64,000 nucleotides of DNA from Vibrio sp. JPW-9-11-11 (GTDB taxonomy: Bacteria > Pseudomonadota > Gammaproteobacteria > Enterobacterales > Vibrionaceae). Made by a program: the position numbers and the translations under genes. The notes under the pieces were generated by a model. It had not been told where the DNA came from, made no database searches, and saw only the letters and a list, made by a program, of their open reading frames with translations. This document shows positions 17,159-25,874 of this stretch, one piece after another. The number at the start of each line of letters is the position of its first letter. The first letter of the stretch is position 1. The DNA lies in the NCBI RefSeq assembly GCF_013369335.1, contig NZ_SZQJ01000036.1:248001-312000 (forward strand), given 5' to 3'.

Positions 17159-18337
17159 TTAGCGCCAGACGCCCCATTCACCGGTGGTTCCTGGCTCTTC
17201 ACCCGTAGTCCACCACTGAGCAGTCCACTCACGTCCTTGGTGGATAACACTATCCCCCGCTTGATAGACCGCCTCTGACTGCCAAACGTTGTCTGGTTCT
17301 GTCGGAGGCGGAGTGTCACCTTTAAGCAACGATAGCGCGTAACTATAGCTGTCATTCGGCGCCAGCACCTGATTGGCGTATATATTGTCGCTATCGAACA
17401 TGTAATGCTTCATCTCTGGGTGCCAAATACCGACATACCAATCCCCATTTTGCTGAGCATTAAACTGATCAGCCACCTCTAACGCCCAAGACTGAAGATT
17501 ATTGGCACTGATCGGCAAAGAGATATCCGCTTGCTCAGCGCCACTGGCATCAAAGGTTCTAAAGCGCACCGTGTCGCCCTGTTCAACCGGACCAAATCCT
17601 TGTGGAACAAAATAGCCAAGTGAGGTTAAGTTATTGGCCGGGTCGGTGGGATCGGTTGGGTCGGTCGGCGGCGGGGTCCCCTGACCTTTGAGTGTGATAT
17701 CACTACAGTTGTAAAAGCCCTCTCCAGCCGCATCCACACGCTGCCAACGCGTGTAAAGAATCGCGTTTCCGGTACGTTCAGCAGGAAACGTTACCGTCAT
17801 CTGATAGCGCTTCTGGTCGTTAACCGCAATGTCACCAGCACTATCAATGAGTTCAAGATCCCCCCAAGTGAGTGGCTGACTAGGGTCGTAGCTGGGCTTA
17901 GTCAAATAGAACTCCCAGTATGAGGGGTTGTGTGGCGCTTTAGCGTAAAACACAAGTTCCATCTGGTTGTTTTCATCTAACACGACCTCACTGCGCTGCC
18001 AATGCGGGGACGGCACGTTAAGACCTCGTTTCGCTGCATCGCCCGCCGAGCATAGCTCACCATCCCGAACCACAGCTTGAACGTGGGTCAAATCACGATA
18101 GTTGGCAACATTGGCCGAAATTTCGCTACGTTGCACAAACGGGTAAGCGCCAGACTCGTCAAACGCCGCTTGGCACGCCGCATTGGGGATTTCATCGGTC
18201 CAAAAACCGCCATCTTGGTAACAAATATTCTGGCGCGCATTGGGGTACTCCACCCAACCATGGGCGTGGGTATTCAATGAGCTCAATGCCGCCACGACAC
18301 CGAGTGATATGAGAGAAAGCGAAGCGTGTATTTTCAT
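17159..18337 (-). CDS. Secreted AA10 lytic polysaccharide monooxygenase with C-terminal chitin-binding module
   Basis: 392 residues from MKIHASLSL (AAGGATG upstream; an earlier in-frame start is rejected). Signal peptide 1-25 leaves His 26 as the new N-terminus (HGWVEYP), the first residue of the copper histidine brace. The AA10 domain (26-~205) has the expected aromatic and Cys features. A Pro/Thr/Asp repeat linker (PTDPTDPTD) leads to a beta-rich middle module (~215-320), then a second linker and a CBM5/12 module (~350-392; WQSEAVYQAGDSV, EWTAQWWTTGEEPG). The enzyme oxidatively cuts crystalline chitin, a key marine vibrio substrate. Confidence 0.92.
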   Translation of the reverse strand: MKIHASLSLISLGVVAALSSLNTHAHGWVEYPNARQNICYQDGGFWTDEIPNAACQAAFDESGAYPFVQRSEISANVANYRDLTHVQAVVRDGELCSAGDAAKRGLNVPSPHWQRSEVVLDENNQMELVFYAKAPHNPSYWEFYLTKPSYDPSQPLTWGDLELIDSAGDIAVNDQKRYQMTVTFPAERTGNAILYTRWQRVDAAGEGFYNCSDITLKGQGTPPPTDPTDPTDPANNLTSLGYFVPQGFGPVEQGDTVRFRTFDASGAEQADISLPISANNLQSWALEVADQFNAQQNGDWYVGIWHPEMKHYMFDSDNIYANQVLAPNDSYSYALSLLKGDTPPPTEPDNVWQSEAVYQAGDSVIHQGREWTAQWWTTGEEPGTTGEWGVWR

Positions 18338-18673
18338 TATTTCATCCTTTATTAGCCAACGGACCGACAATTAACCTGCGGTCATGAATTGCACTGACAA
18401 AGCTAGCAGGCCTCGTCGACTTTATCGGCTCACGCCATCGGTTGAATTGTTAGATTTTTGCCCGCTTTCCAACATTTATGTTGTAAAGCGCGGCTCTCGA
18501 CACTCTGATTCGAGTCACTTCAAACTCTTGGCCTCTATTGGAATGGGCGATGAAACGCGTCGTAGTGGATTGTTTACGCCTGATGACGTCTCAGATAATC
18601 ACTCAGATTCCTATCAGCAGCCAAAGCGTGTCATAATTTCACCCTACATAAAGCAACCATTTGAAGGATCCAA
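18338..18673. other. Intergenic region between LPMO and M3 peptidase genes
   Basis: 336 bp between divergent genes. It must hold both promoters. A degenerate parS2-like TTTATGTTGTAAA lies at 18475. I see no convincing additional gene, repeat or RNA. Confidence 0.4.
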
Positions 18674-20521
18674 ATGAACGCCACCGACTTCCTCAACGAT
18701 CTCAATCAACGTTACCTTGCCATCCACCGCACTAAAGAAGACTTCTTTTGGCAAACCTACATGGGTATCAGTGATGATCATCAAGGCTCGACTCAAGCAC
18801 AAACCGAGTGGACCAACTTTCTGAGTGATGCGAACCAAATTAGTGTGATCAAACAGCAACTAGATGCGGCAGAGCACATTTCCGACCCCGAGCAAAAACA
18901 GTTAACCCAAACTGGCCTTGCCGGCTGGCTAGCCACCTTCCAATCGCACGCTATCGAAGGGGAACAAGCCCAGCAACTTAAAAATGAGTTGATCGCTTTT
19001 GAAGCTCAGTTATTTGAGAAAAAACAGAAACACCCGCTCACCTTTACCGACGAAAATGGCCAAGTCAGCGAAGGCTCGCTGCCTGTTCTAGCGGCAACGA
19101 TTCGAGCAAACAGCGACGAAAATGCGCGTCAGTCTGCCCACCAAGCACTGCTTGATTTGGAGCAGTGGCTACTGGGCAATGGCTTTATCGAGTTGGTGAA
19201 GCGGCGTAACCAATTTGCCCAGGCACTCGGCTTCCCCAACTTCTTCGAGTACTCAGTGACCAAGAAAGAGAAAATGAGTTCTCAGCAATTGTTCGAAATT
19301 CTTGATGACTTTGAGCAGCGTACTCGCGACACTAACCGCGCAAGCTTGGACAGTTTGGCTAAAGAGAAAGGGGCAGCTGCACTTAAAGGGCACAACTTTG
19401 TCTACGCGTACTCAGGCGATGTGATGCGCGAGCTCGACCCTTATGTGCCGTTTTCTCAGTCTTTGCGTCGTTGGGTTGAATCCTTCGGTCGTCTTAATAT
19501 CGATTACTCAGGTGCCGAGCTGACGCTTGACCTGCTCGATAGAAAAGGCAAATACCCGAACGGCTTCTGCCACGGTCCTGTGCCTTCGTTCTACGATCAA
19601 GGTCAGTGGGTCGCCGCCAAAGTCAACTTCACCAGCAACGCCAAACCGGATCAGGTGGGCAGCGGCTACAGTGGGATCAATACTCTGTTCCACGAAGGGG
19701 GACACGCTGCGCACTTTGCTAATGTCAAAATGAACGCGCCTTGCTTTTCACAAGAATTCGCTCCAACGTCCATGGCCTATGCAGAAACGCAATCGATGTT
19801 TTGTGATAGCTTGCTTAACGATGCAGATTGGCTCAAGCAGTATGCTCTCGATGCCGCAGGCAACCCTGTGCCAGATGCAGTCATCCAGGCGATGATCGAT
19901 AGCAATCAGCCATTTCAAGCCTACCAAGAGCGCAGCATCTTAGTGGTCCCTTACTTTGAGCACGCTCTGTACCAACTGAGTGACAGCGAACTCACTGCCG
20001 AAAAGATTACCGCGCTTGCCCGCGATTGTGAGCAACGTATTCTAGGATTGGCGTGCAGTCCTCGCCCATTACTTGCGATTCCGCATTTACTTTCGGATGA
20101 AGCGGCCTGCGCATACCACGGCTACCTGCTCGCACACATGGCGGTATATCAAACACGCGCTTACTTCTTAGATAAATTTGGCTACCTGACCGACAACCCA
20201 GAGATAGGCCCACTGCTCGCCAAACACTACTGGCATTGCGGCAATCAGGTGTCACACAACGATACCATCGTCAGCCTCACTGGCGAGGGGTTTAACGCCA
20301 AGTACCTCGCGGATGCGTGTAACTTATCGCCTCAGCAAGCGTGGGCGCTGCAGCAACAGAAAATCGCCCAGCTTGCCACGCGCAGACGAACAGACGCGGC
20401 ACCACTCAATGCGTCGATTAAAGTCGTAGATGGCAGTAATGAAATCGCCACCAATCAGGACGGCGATCAAGCGCTGTGTGAACAGTTTGAAGCTTATATC
20501 CAACGCACTTACGGCTGCTAA
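18674..20521 (+). CDS. M3-family oligopeptidase
   Basis: 615 cytoplasmic residues. The zinc-binding site is HEGGHAAHF with His 340, Glu 341 and His 344; the third ligand is expected in the AETQSMFCD block ~25 residues on. Glycine replaces the Phe of the common HEFGH motif, which is typical of one M3 subgroup. Family enzymes degrade short peptides. GAAGGAT precedes the ATG. Monocistronic, with its own terminator. Confidence 0.88.
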   Translation: MNATDFLNDLNQRYLAIHRTKEDFFWQTYMGISDDHQGSTQAQTEWTNFLSDANQISVIKQQLDAAEHISDPEQKQLTQTGLAGWLATFQSHAIEGEQAQQLKNELIAFEAQLFEKKQKHPLTFTDENGQVSEGSLPVLAATIRANSDENARQSAHQALLDLEQWLLGNGFIELVKRRNQFAQALGFPNFFEYSVTKKEKMSSQQLFEILDDFEQRTRDTNRASLDSLAKEKGAAALKGHNFVYAYSGDVMRELDPYVPFSQSLRRWVESFGRLNIDYSGAELTLDLLDRKGKYPNGFCHGPVPSFYDQGQWVAAKVNFTSNAKPDQVGSGYSGINTLFHEGGHAAHFANVKMNAPCFSQEFAPTSMAYAETQSMFCDSLLNDADWLKQYALDAAGNPVPDAVIQAMIDSNQPFQAYQERSILVVPYFEHALYQLSDSELTAEKITALARDCEQRILGLACSPRPLLAIPHLLSDEAACAYHGYLLAHMAVYQTRAYFLDKFGYLTDNPEIGPLLAKHYWHCGNQVSHNDTIVSLTGEGFNAKYLADACNLSPQQAWALQQQKIAQLATRRRTDAAPLNASIKVVDGSNEIATNQDGDQALCEQFEAYIQRTYGC

Positions 20522-20547
20522 GCTTCCTTCGGTGAAACTCAGTATGT

Positions 20548-20583
20548 AAAAAAACGGCCGCTAATCAGCGGCCGTTTTTTTCA
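20548..20583. terminator. Bidirectional rho-independent terminator
   Basis: AAAAAAACGGCCGCT-AATC-AGCGGCCGTTTTTTT between the convergent M3 peptidase and glycerate kinase genes. Confidence 0.92.
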
Positions 20584-20592
20584 CTATCGATG

Positions 20593-21732
20593 TTACTTTT
20601 TCGACAGCATGGTTAACGTTGCGGCAATATTGCGCGCCGTCATCTCGACGTTAAAGGCCGCTTCTTGCAGCGCGGTGGGTAAATCCGTCGCCCCCAGCAC
20701 CACACTATAGACAGCGTCAAGGCCATGTTGGTGAACCACCGAGCAACCTTTTGCCAAGCTGCCAGCAATACCGATCACTGGCACTTGGTACTGTTTGGCC
20801 ATGCGCGCGACACCAATTGGCGTTTTACCATGAATCGTTTGACTATCGATACGCCCTTCGCCCGTGATCACCAGATCTGCGCCTTTGACCACTTGAGAGA
20901 AGTTCACCGCATCCATAACGATCTGAATACCGGGGCGAAGAGTGGCCGCAAACAAGCCCATTAACGCCGCGCCGAGTCCTCCCGCCGCTCCCGCACCGGG
21001 TTGATCGATCACTTGCTTGCCGTTGGTTTGATAGATCACCTGGGCATAATGAGCGAGATTGGCATCAAGCTGCGCCACCATCTCGGCGCTCGCACCTTTC
21101 TGCGGACCAAACACTTGAGATGCGCCGTCTGAACCACATAGGGGATTGTCGACATCACACGCGACTTCCAGCTCAATGTGCTGCAAACGTGGGTCGAGCC
21201 CACTCAGATCAATAGTGGCAAGGTTCGCCAGTGCACCGCCGCCAAAACCCAGTTCAACGCCTTGACTATCGACAAAACGCGCCCCTAGCGCTTGGGCCAT
21301 GCCCATTCCACCATCGTTGGTCGCGCTGCCGCCAATGCCAACAATAATGTGCTTCGCGCCTGCATCGAGCGCTGCTTTCACCAGCTCTCCTGTACCGTAA
21401 GTGGTGGTCAACAATGGGTTGCGTTGCGAGGGGGAGACCAAATGCAAACCTGATGCAGCGGCCATTTCAATAACCGCCGTAGAGCCATCACCAAGCAGTC
21501 CGTAAAACCCGTCGACTGGCAGGCCCAAAGGCCCGGTAACGGCGGTGTTAATGATACGTCCGCCGGTCGCATCCACCAAAGATTGCACCGTGCCTTCGCC
21601 ACCATCTGCCATCGGCAACTTGATGTAACTTGCACTTGGCAACACCTGCTTAAAACCGTTCTCGATCGCTGTCGCGACTTCCATCGCGGTAAGGCTCTCT
21701 TTGTATGAATCTGGGGCAATGATAATTTTCAT
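20593..21732 (-). CDS. Glycerate 2-kinase (GarK/GlxK family)
   Basis: 379 residues opening MKIIIAPDSYKESLTA, the family hallmark, with PMADGGEGT, GIGGSATNDGG (phosphate-binding loop) and ITGEGRIDSQT. It phosphorylates D-glycerate to 2-phosphoglycerate, feeding lower glycolysis. It follows a GntP-type permease by 8 bases and a CdaR-type regulator, forming a glycerate or sugar-acid uptake and use unit. Paralogues GarK and GlxK cannot be distinguished by eye. Confidence 0.92.
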   Translation of the reverse strand: MKIIIAPDSYKESLTAMEVATAIENGFKQVLPSASYIKLPMADGGEGTVQSLVDATGGRIINTAVTGPLGLPVDGFYGLLGDGSTAVIEMAAASGLHLVSPSQRNPLLTTTYGTGELVKAALDAGAKHIIVGIGGSATNDGGMGMAQALGARFVDSQGVELGFGGGALANLATIDLSGLDPRLQHIELEVACDVDNPLCGSDGASQVFGPQKGASAEMVAQLDANLAHYAQVIYQTNGKQVIDQPGAGAAGGLGAALMGLFAATLRPGIQIVMDAVNFSQVVKGADLVITGEGRIDSQTIHGKTPIGVARMAKQYQVPVIGIAGSLAKGCSVVHQHGLDAVYSVVLGATDLPTALQEAAFNVEMTARNIAATLTMLSKK

Positions 21733-21740
21733 AAAAATCC

Positions 21741-23006
21741 TTAAACAAACAGGCCAAATACGCCAAACATCATGGTAGACACAAACGCGATCATCAAACC
21801 CACCGCTGACTCATACGGAATAAGCTTGAGTCGTTCACGGATGTCCATATGTACCGCACCACCGGTTGCGTGAAAGAAGCTACCGTGTGGCATATGGTCA
21901 AGCACGGTCGCGCCAGAATGAATCATAGCAGCCCCCGCTAGCGCTGGAACTCCGAGCTCAAGAATCGTCGAGCTAAATACACTCGCTGCCACTGCGGTGC
22001 CCGCGGTAGTCGATGCGGTCGCCAGCGCCATCATCGCACCAGAGACAGGCGCCAGGACAAACGAGGGTAAGCCAGAAGCCGTCAGTACGTCGATAAGACC
22101 ATCTTTTAAGCCAGAGTTGGCAATGATTCCCGCCAAAGTCCCCGTACCCAAGAGCATCACGGCGACGGGTGCCATACGGCTAAGGCCCGATACCGCAAAG
22201 TGGTTGGTGTCGGCAAAGCGCCCCATCACCACCGCACCCAACAAACCACCTAAAGGAAGCGCAATCAAAGGGTCAACGTTGATGCCCGCGATAGGACGTA
22301 AAGAGAGCAGCGCAATCGCCACCAGCGGGGCCACAATTGCTGCTTTAAAGGCTGGCAACCGAGAGTGATCGACTTCGACCACTTCACTCGCGTCGACTTT
22401 CGAGCCTTTGTTGACCAATTTTTTGGCAATAAAGTAAGCCAGCAGCAGTCCACACAAACCAGGAATGACGCCCGCCGCCATCACGGAAGTAAGAGGGACA
22501 TCAAAGGCATCCGCAGCGGCAATGGCATTCGGGTTCGGTGACATCACATTACCTGCTTTGCCCCCGCCAACCATGGCGAGCAAGATGGCAGTTTTAGAGA
22601 TATCGGCGCGGCGGGCAATCGCCAGCGCGATTGGCGCAACGGTAATGACAGCAACGTCGACGAAAACGCCCACCGCCGTCAAAATCATGGTTGCAATAGC
22701 AAGGGCGAGCAAAGCGCGTGTTTCACCCACCTTTTTGACTATAGTTTCTGCAATTGAGGTGGCAGCACCGGATTCAATTAGCACACCCGCTAACACACCG
22801 GCCGCCAGAATACGCAGTACCGCAGTGACTATGCCCTGCGCACCACCAATCATTAATGCAACGGTGTCGCTTAACGACACTCCGCCGACCACACCACCGA
22901 TCAGGGCGCCGATGATCATGCCGTAAGCGGGTGGCACTTTTTTCAAAATCAGAGCAATCGCGACCACAAGCGCCGTCAACGCACCGAGAGTAGAGACTTC
23001 TATCAT
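21741..23006 (-). CDS. GntP-family gluconate/glycerate:H+ symporter
   Basis: About 421 residues with 12 or so membrane segments, starting MIEVSTLGALTALVVAIAL (a GTG five codons earlier is the alternative). Motifs IGGVVGG, GGGKAGNVMSPNPNAIA, and HSGATVLDHMPHGSFFHATGG near the C-terminus are characteristic. With glycerate kinase immediately downstream, the likely substrate is glycerate rather than gluconate (inference from context). Confidence 0.88.
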   Translation of the reverse strand: MIEVSTLGALTALVVAIALILKKVPPAYGMIIGALIGGVVGGVSLSDTVALMIGGAQGIVTAVLRILAAGVLAGVLIESGAATSIAETIVKKVGETRALLALAIATMILTAVGVFVDVAVITVAPIALAIARRADISKTAILLAMVGGGKAGNVMSPNPNAIAAADAFDVPLTSVMAAGVIPGLCGLLLAYFIAKKLVNKGSKVDASEVVEVDHSRLPAFKAAIVAPLVAIALLSLRPIAGINVDPLIALPLGGLLGAVVMGRFADTNHFAVSGLSRMAPVAVMLLGTGTLAGIIANSGLKDGLIDVLTASGLPSFVLAPVSGAMMALATASTTAGTAVAASVFSSTILELGVPALAGAAMIHSGATVLDHMPHGSFFHATGGAVHMDIRERLKLIPYESAVGLMIAFVSTMMFGVFGLFV

Positions 23007-23112
23007 TGTTTCTATTTCCACTTAGTGTTCCAAACTGAGCGCAGAGTAAAATTCGAACCGCGGAAATGCTTTATGCAAACCAACAAACATCCTTAAGAAA
23101 AGCAGGGGTATT

Positions 23113-23128
23113 TTGTGCACATGCACAA
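23113..23128. promoter_or_regulatory. Candidate operator upstream of the GntP gene
   Basis: TTGTGCA-CA-TGCACAA, a perfect 7-bp dyad, ~107 bases before the permease start and just after the CdaR-type gene's stop. Probably the site of that regulator. Confidence 0.55.
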
Positions 23129-23142
23129 TTTTAGCCCATTTT

Positions 23143-24285
23143 CTATACACATTTAATGGCAAGATAGAGCTGCACTTTGTGGTCTAACTTATTGATAGTT
23201 AAGCCAGTTACTTGTTCAACTTTATCAAGACGATAACGCAAGGTATTGCGGTGAATATGGAGGGCAGCACAGGTTTGAGCCAGATCGCAATCTTGCGCAA
23301 AAAATACCTTGAGTGTCTTTAGTAGCACACCCTTTACGTCGTGCTGGTGCAGTACGTCCAGTGGGTGGGTTAACTGCTCACGGCGCCAATCATCCTGTTT
23401 TAAATCACTGATAAGCACCGATAACTTATGCTGCTGATAGAAAAGAATAGCGGCCTTACTGTCACTGTTGCACGCCAAGGTCGCTTTGGCGGTTTCGTAT
23501 GAACGGGCCAAGCCCGCTAGCCCAGGGAAATACTCCCCCATCGCTATTTTGACCGAAAAATCAGTCTCTTGAGTAATTCGGTTAAGCAGACGTTTGGCGC
23601 GTTTTTTCTCTTCGCTTTTGCTCCATGCCCCCTCAAATAAGGTCACCGGTTTTAATACCACTATCTCATTCATCGATACCGAAACAATCCCGACAATATT
23701 GTCACGCTCAGGGTATTCCAACAGGTGTACCAGTGTTTGCAGTTGCTCAAGGGTCAACGGTTCGCCCGGCTTGGGGATCACTTTGACCGCCGCCGCGATT
23801 CGAGGTTGCGCTAAATCGAGTCCGAGCTTATCGGCGATAGTGAGCAGCTGATTATCATTCAACGTCGTTCCTTGAATCAATTGCAATAACAGCTCTTCAC
23901 GGTGGCGCTTGTTCCACTGAATTTGCGCCATCAACGCTGCCTGCTCAACAATCAGCTCTGCCGTCATCTTAACCAGCTCGCCGTAACGTCTCACTTGATC
24001 GGGCTGACCCGAGATCCCCACCACACCAATGACCGAATCGAGATATAAGATGGGCAAGTTGATCCCCTCTTTGACTCCACTCAAGGTCCTCGCAACACTC
24101 GGCGTAATTTCTACCGTGCGATTGTCATGGATAGCCAGCAACGCGCCCTCATGGGTCTTGTGCAGCCGTGACGCGTCACTGGAGCCGATGATTTGGCCGT
24201 TCTCGTCCATAACATTGACTGGGTACTGAATAATTTTTGTCGCCCGCTCGACAATCTGCCGTGCGATAAGGCTGTTTAACTGCAT
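23143..24285 (-). CDS. CdaR/SdaR-type sugar-diacid and glycerate regulator
   Basis: About 380 residues from MQLNSLIARQIVERATKII, the family start; a longer in-frame start overlaps the MarR gene. N-terminal diacid-recognition domain (NVMDENGQIIGSSDASR), middle GGDEF-like region, and a C-terminal PucR-type helix-turn-helix (AALHIHRNTLRYRLDKVEQVTGL). CdaR activates D-glycerate, glucarate and galactarate genes, in accord with the GntP and glycerate kinase genes it precedes. Confidence 0.9.
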   Translation of the reverse strand: MQLNSLIARQIVERATKIIQYPVNVMDENGQIIGSSDASRLHKTHEGALLAIHDNRTVEITPSVARTLSGVKEGINLPILYLDSVIGVVGISGQPDQVRRYGELVKMTAELIVEQAALMAQIQWNKRHREELLLQLIQGTTLNDNQLLTIADKLGLDLAQPRIAAAVKVIPKPGEPLTLEQLQTLVHLLEYPERDNIVGIVSVSMNEIVVLKPVTLFEGAWSKSEEKKRAKRLLNRITQETDFSVKIAMGEYFPGLAGLARSYETAKATLACNSDSKAAILFYQQHKLSVLISDLKQDDWRREQLTHPLDVLHQHDVKGVLLKTLKVFFAQDCDLAQTCAALHIHRNTLRYRLDKVEQVTGLTINKLDHKVQLYLAIKCV

Positions 24286-24317
24286 AAAAGGGCACTCGCT
24301 TCGTGGTAGGGAACCGG

Positions 24318-24800
24318 CTATTCGTATAGCGCCAAACACTCTTTAAGCGCTTGATTAAGTTTCGTTTTCTGCTGATCGGTTAATCCATCCAATAGGCGGA
24401 TTTGTAGCGCCGCATGCTGCTCGATTAAGTCGTCAATCAAGGCAAAACCTGTCGAAGTGAGTTCAACGGTAACGCTGCGGCGGTCTGCCGTACTGTGGCA
24501 ACGTACAATCAAGCCTTTTGACTCCAGTTTATCGAGTCGATTGGTCATTGCACCAGAGGTCAACAGCATGGAACCCATTAACTCAGAAGGGGTTAAGCGA
24601 TAAGGGTGACCACTTCGGCGCAGCGTCGCCAAAACATCAAACTCGCCCAGTTTGAGATCATGCTGCTTATGCAGTTTGGCCACTTCTATTTCTAAGTACT
24701 TAGCGACGCGCAGCATACGCCCCATAATCGCCATCGGCACCGTATCCAATTGCGGTTTTTGTTCTGCCCATTGGTTAACCACGCGATCAATCGCATCCAT
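24318..24800 (-). CDS. MarR-family transcriptional regulator
   Basis: 160 residues: dimerisation helices at both ends and a winged helix in the middle (KLGEFDVLATLRRSG, LTPSELMGSMLLTSGAMTNRLDKLESKGLI, wing RCHSTADRRSVTVELT). Divergent from an EamA transporter gene. Two identical-type palindromes in the shared intergenic region make autorepression and control of the transporter likely. Confidence 0.9.
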   Translation of the reverse strand: MDAIDRVVNQWAEQKPQLDTVPMAIMGRMLRVAKYLEIEVAKLHKQHDLKLGEFDVLATLRRSGHPYRLTPSELMGSMLLTSGAMTNRLDKLESKGLIVRCHSTADRRSVTVELTSTGFALIDDLIEQHAALQIRLLDGLTDQQKTKLNQALKECLALYE

Positions 24801-24834
24801 CCAGAATCTCCACAGATCTTGTCTTTAGACTCGT

Positions 24835-24852
24835 TATCTTAATATAAAGATA
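24835..24852. promoter_or_regulatory. MarR-type operator 1
   Basis: TATCTT-AATATA-AAGATA, 35 bases before the MarR start codon. Confidence 0.7.
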
Positions 24853-24891
24853 CTTTACAAGCAGCAATGTCAGTCGTATATTTCGAGGAAA

Positions 24892-24909
24892 TATCTTCAC
24901 ATAAAGATA
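24892..24909. promoter_or_regulatory. MarR-type operator 2
   Basis: TATCTT-CACATA-AAGATA, immediately upstream of the EamA gene start. Same 6-6-6 layout as operator 1, centre-to-centre 57 bases. Confidence 0.7.
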
Positions 24910-24915
24910 ATTAAC

Positions 24916-25812
24916 ATGAACATACTACTCGCGATGATCCCCGCCTTTTTCTGGGGAACAACCTACGCCGTGACTCAGTTCACCGTACCAGATTGGCCCC
25001 CCCTGTTGCTCGGAGCCTTGCGGGCACTACCAGCCGGACTGCTGCTTTTTGCGGTTAAAACCAGTCTTCCACGCCAAAGCGACTGGCCGATTTTACTTCG
25101 CCTTGGATTGATCAATATCGCGGCGTTTTTCGGTTTGATCTTCGTGATGGCGCTGACGCTACCCTCTGCGATTTCCGGTGTCGGTATGGTGTCTGTTCCG
25201 GTGTTTGCCATGTTATTCCATTGGTTATTTAGCAAACAGCGCCCTAGCACAGTGCAAGCGATCAGCGGGACCATGCTGATCGCTTTGGCTTGGCAACTGT
25301 TCGACCCCAGCTCTATCAGCTTAAATCCATTGGGCTTGGCCGCCATGGTGGGCGCTATCTCATGTATTGTCGTTGGCAGTACCCTCACCAAATCCTTGGG
25401 TGGGCGTATTCATTGGTGGACAATATTGACATGGCAGCTCATTTTAGGCGGCGCGATACTCGCCGCCGCCGCCGCGTTACAAGCTGCTATCGAGCCGACA
25501 CCTTATCTGACGCTCGCGAGTGAGATATCGCTGCGCAATATATTGGGATTGGTTTGGGTCATTGTCCTCAATACCGCTCTAGGCTATGGCCTATACGTGT
25601 GGTTACTGCAACGTATGTCTGTGGTCGACTTTACCTTTGGCGGGATAGCCAACCCGATTGCGGGGATCGTTTCGGGGCTGCTATTAATGGGAGAGTCGTT
25701 TACCCTCTACCAGTACAGCTTAATGGCGGGGATGATAGTGATGTCGCTGTTGCCGCAACTGCTTGCGACGATACGAACTCGAAAAGCCGCGCAACTCAGC
25801 CCCAACGGATAA
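24916..25812 (+). CDS. EamA/DMT-family transporter
   Basis: 298 residues, ten hydrophobic segments arranged as two EamA repeats (MIPAFFWGTTYAVTQF first; NTALGYGLYVWLLQRMSVVDFTFGG and GIVSGLLLMGE in the second). Drug/metabolite exporters of this kind move small solutes outward; the substrate is unknown. Probably repressed by the divergent MarR protein, because operator 2 sits on its promoter. Confidence 0.88.
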   Translation: MNILLAMIPAFFWGTTYAVTQFTVPDWPPLLLGALRALPAGLLLFAVKTSLPRQSDWPILLRLGLINIAAFFGLIFVMALTLPSAISGVGMVSVPVFAMLFHWLFSKQRPSTVQAISGTMLIALAWQLFDPSSISLNPLGLAAMVGAISCIVVGSTLTKSLGGRIHWWTILTWQLILGGAILAAAAALQAAIEPTPYLTLASEISLRNILGLVWVIVLNTALGYGLYVWLLQRMSVVDFTFGGIANPIAGIVSGLLLMGESFTLYQYSLMAGMIVMSLLPQLLATIRTRKAAQLSPNG

Positions 25813-25825
25813 AATGTGCGCTCTG

Positions 25826-25838
25826 TTTACACTGTAAA
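25826..25838. other. parS2 site
   Basis: TTTACACTGTAAA, perfect match, just after the EamA gene stop. Confidence 0.85.
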
Positions 25839-25839
25839 C

Positions 25840-25863
25840 GTGCCACGGTTGCCGCCGTGGCAC
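25840..25863. terminator. Stem-loop between convergent EamA and glucosidase genes
   Basis: GTGCCACGG / CCGTGGCAC, 9-bp stem directly abutting the parS2 site; no T-tract. Confidence 0.55.
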
Positions 25864-25874
25864 ATTCAGTAAGG

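Noticed and set aside
18475..18487. TTTATGTTGTAAA as an eighth parS2
   Set aside because: Two mismatches in the left arm break the palindrome; not counted without binding data.
18384..18677. A 97-codon frame between the LPMO and M3 peptidase genes
   Set aside because: Composition is unlike neighbouring proteins, it runs into the peptidase start, and it lacks a ribosome site.
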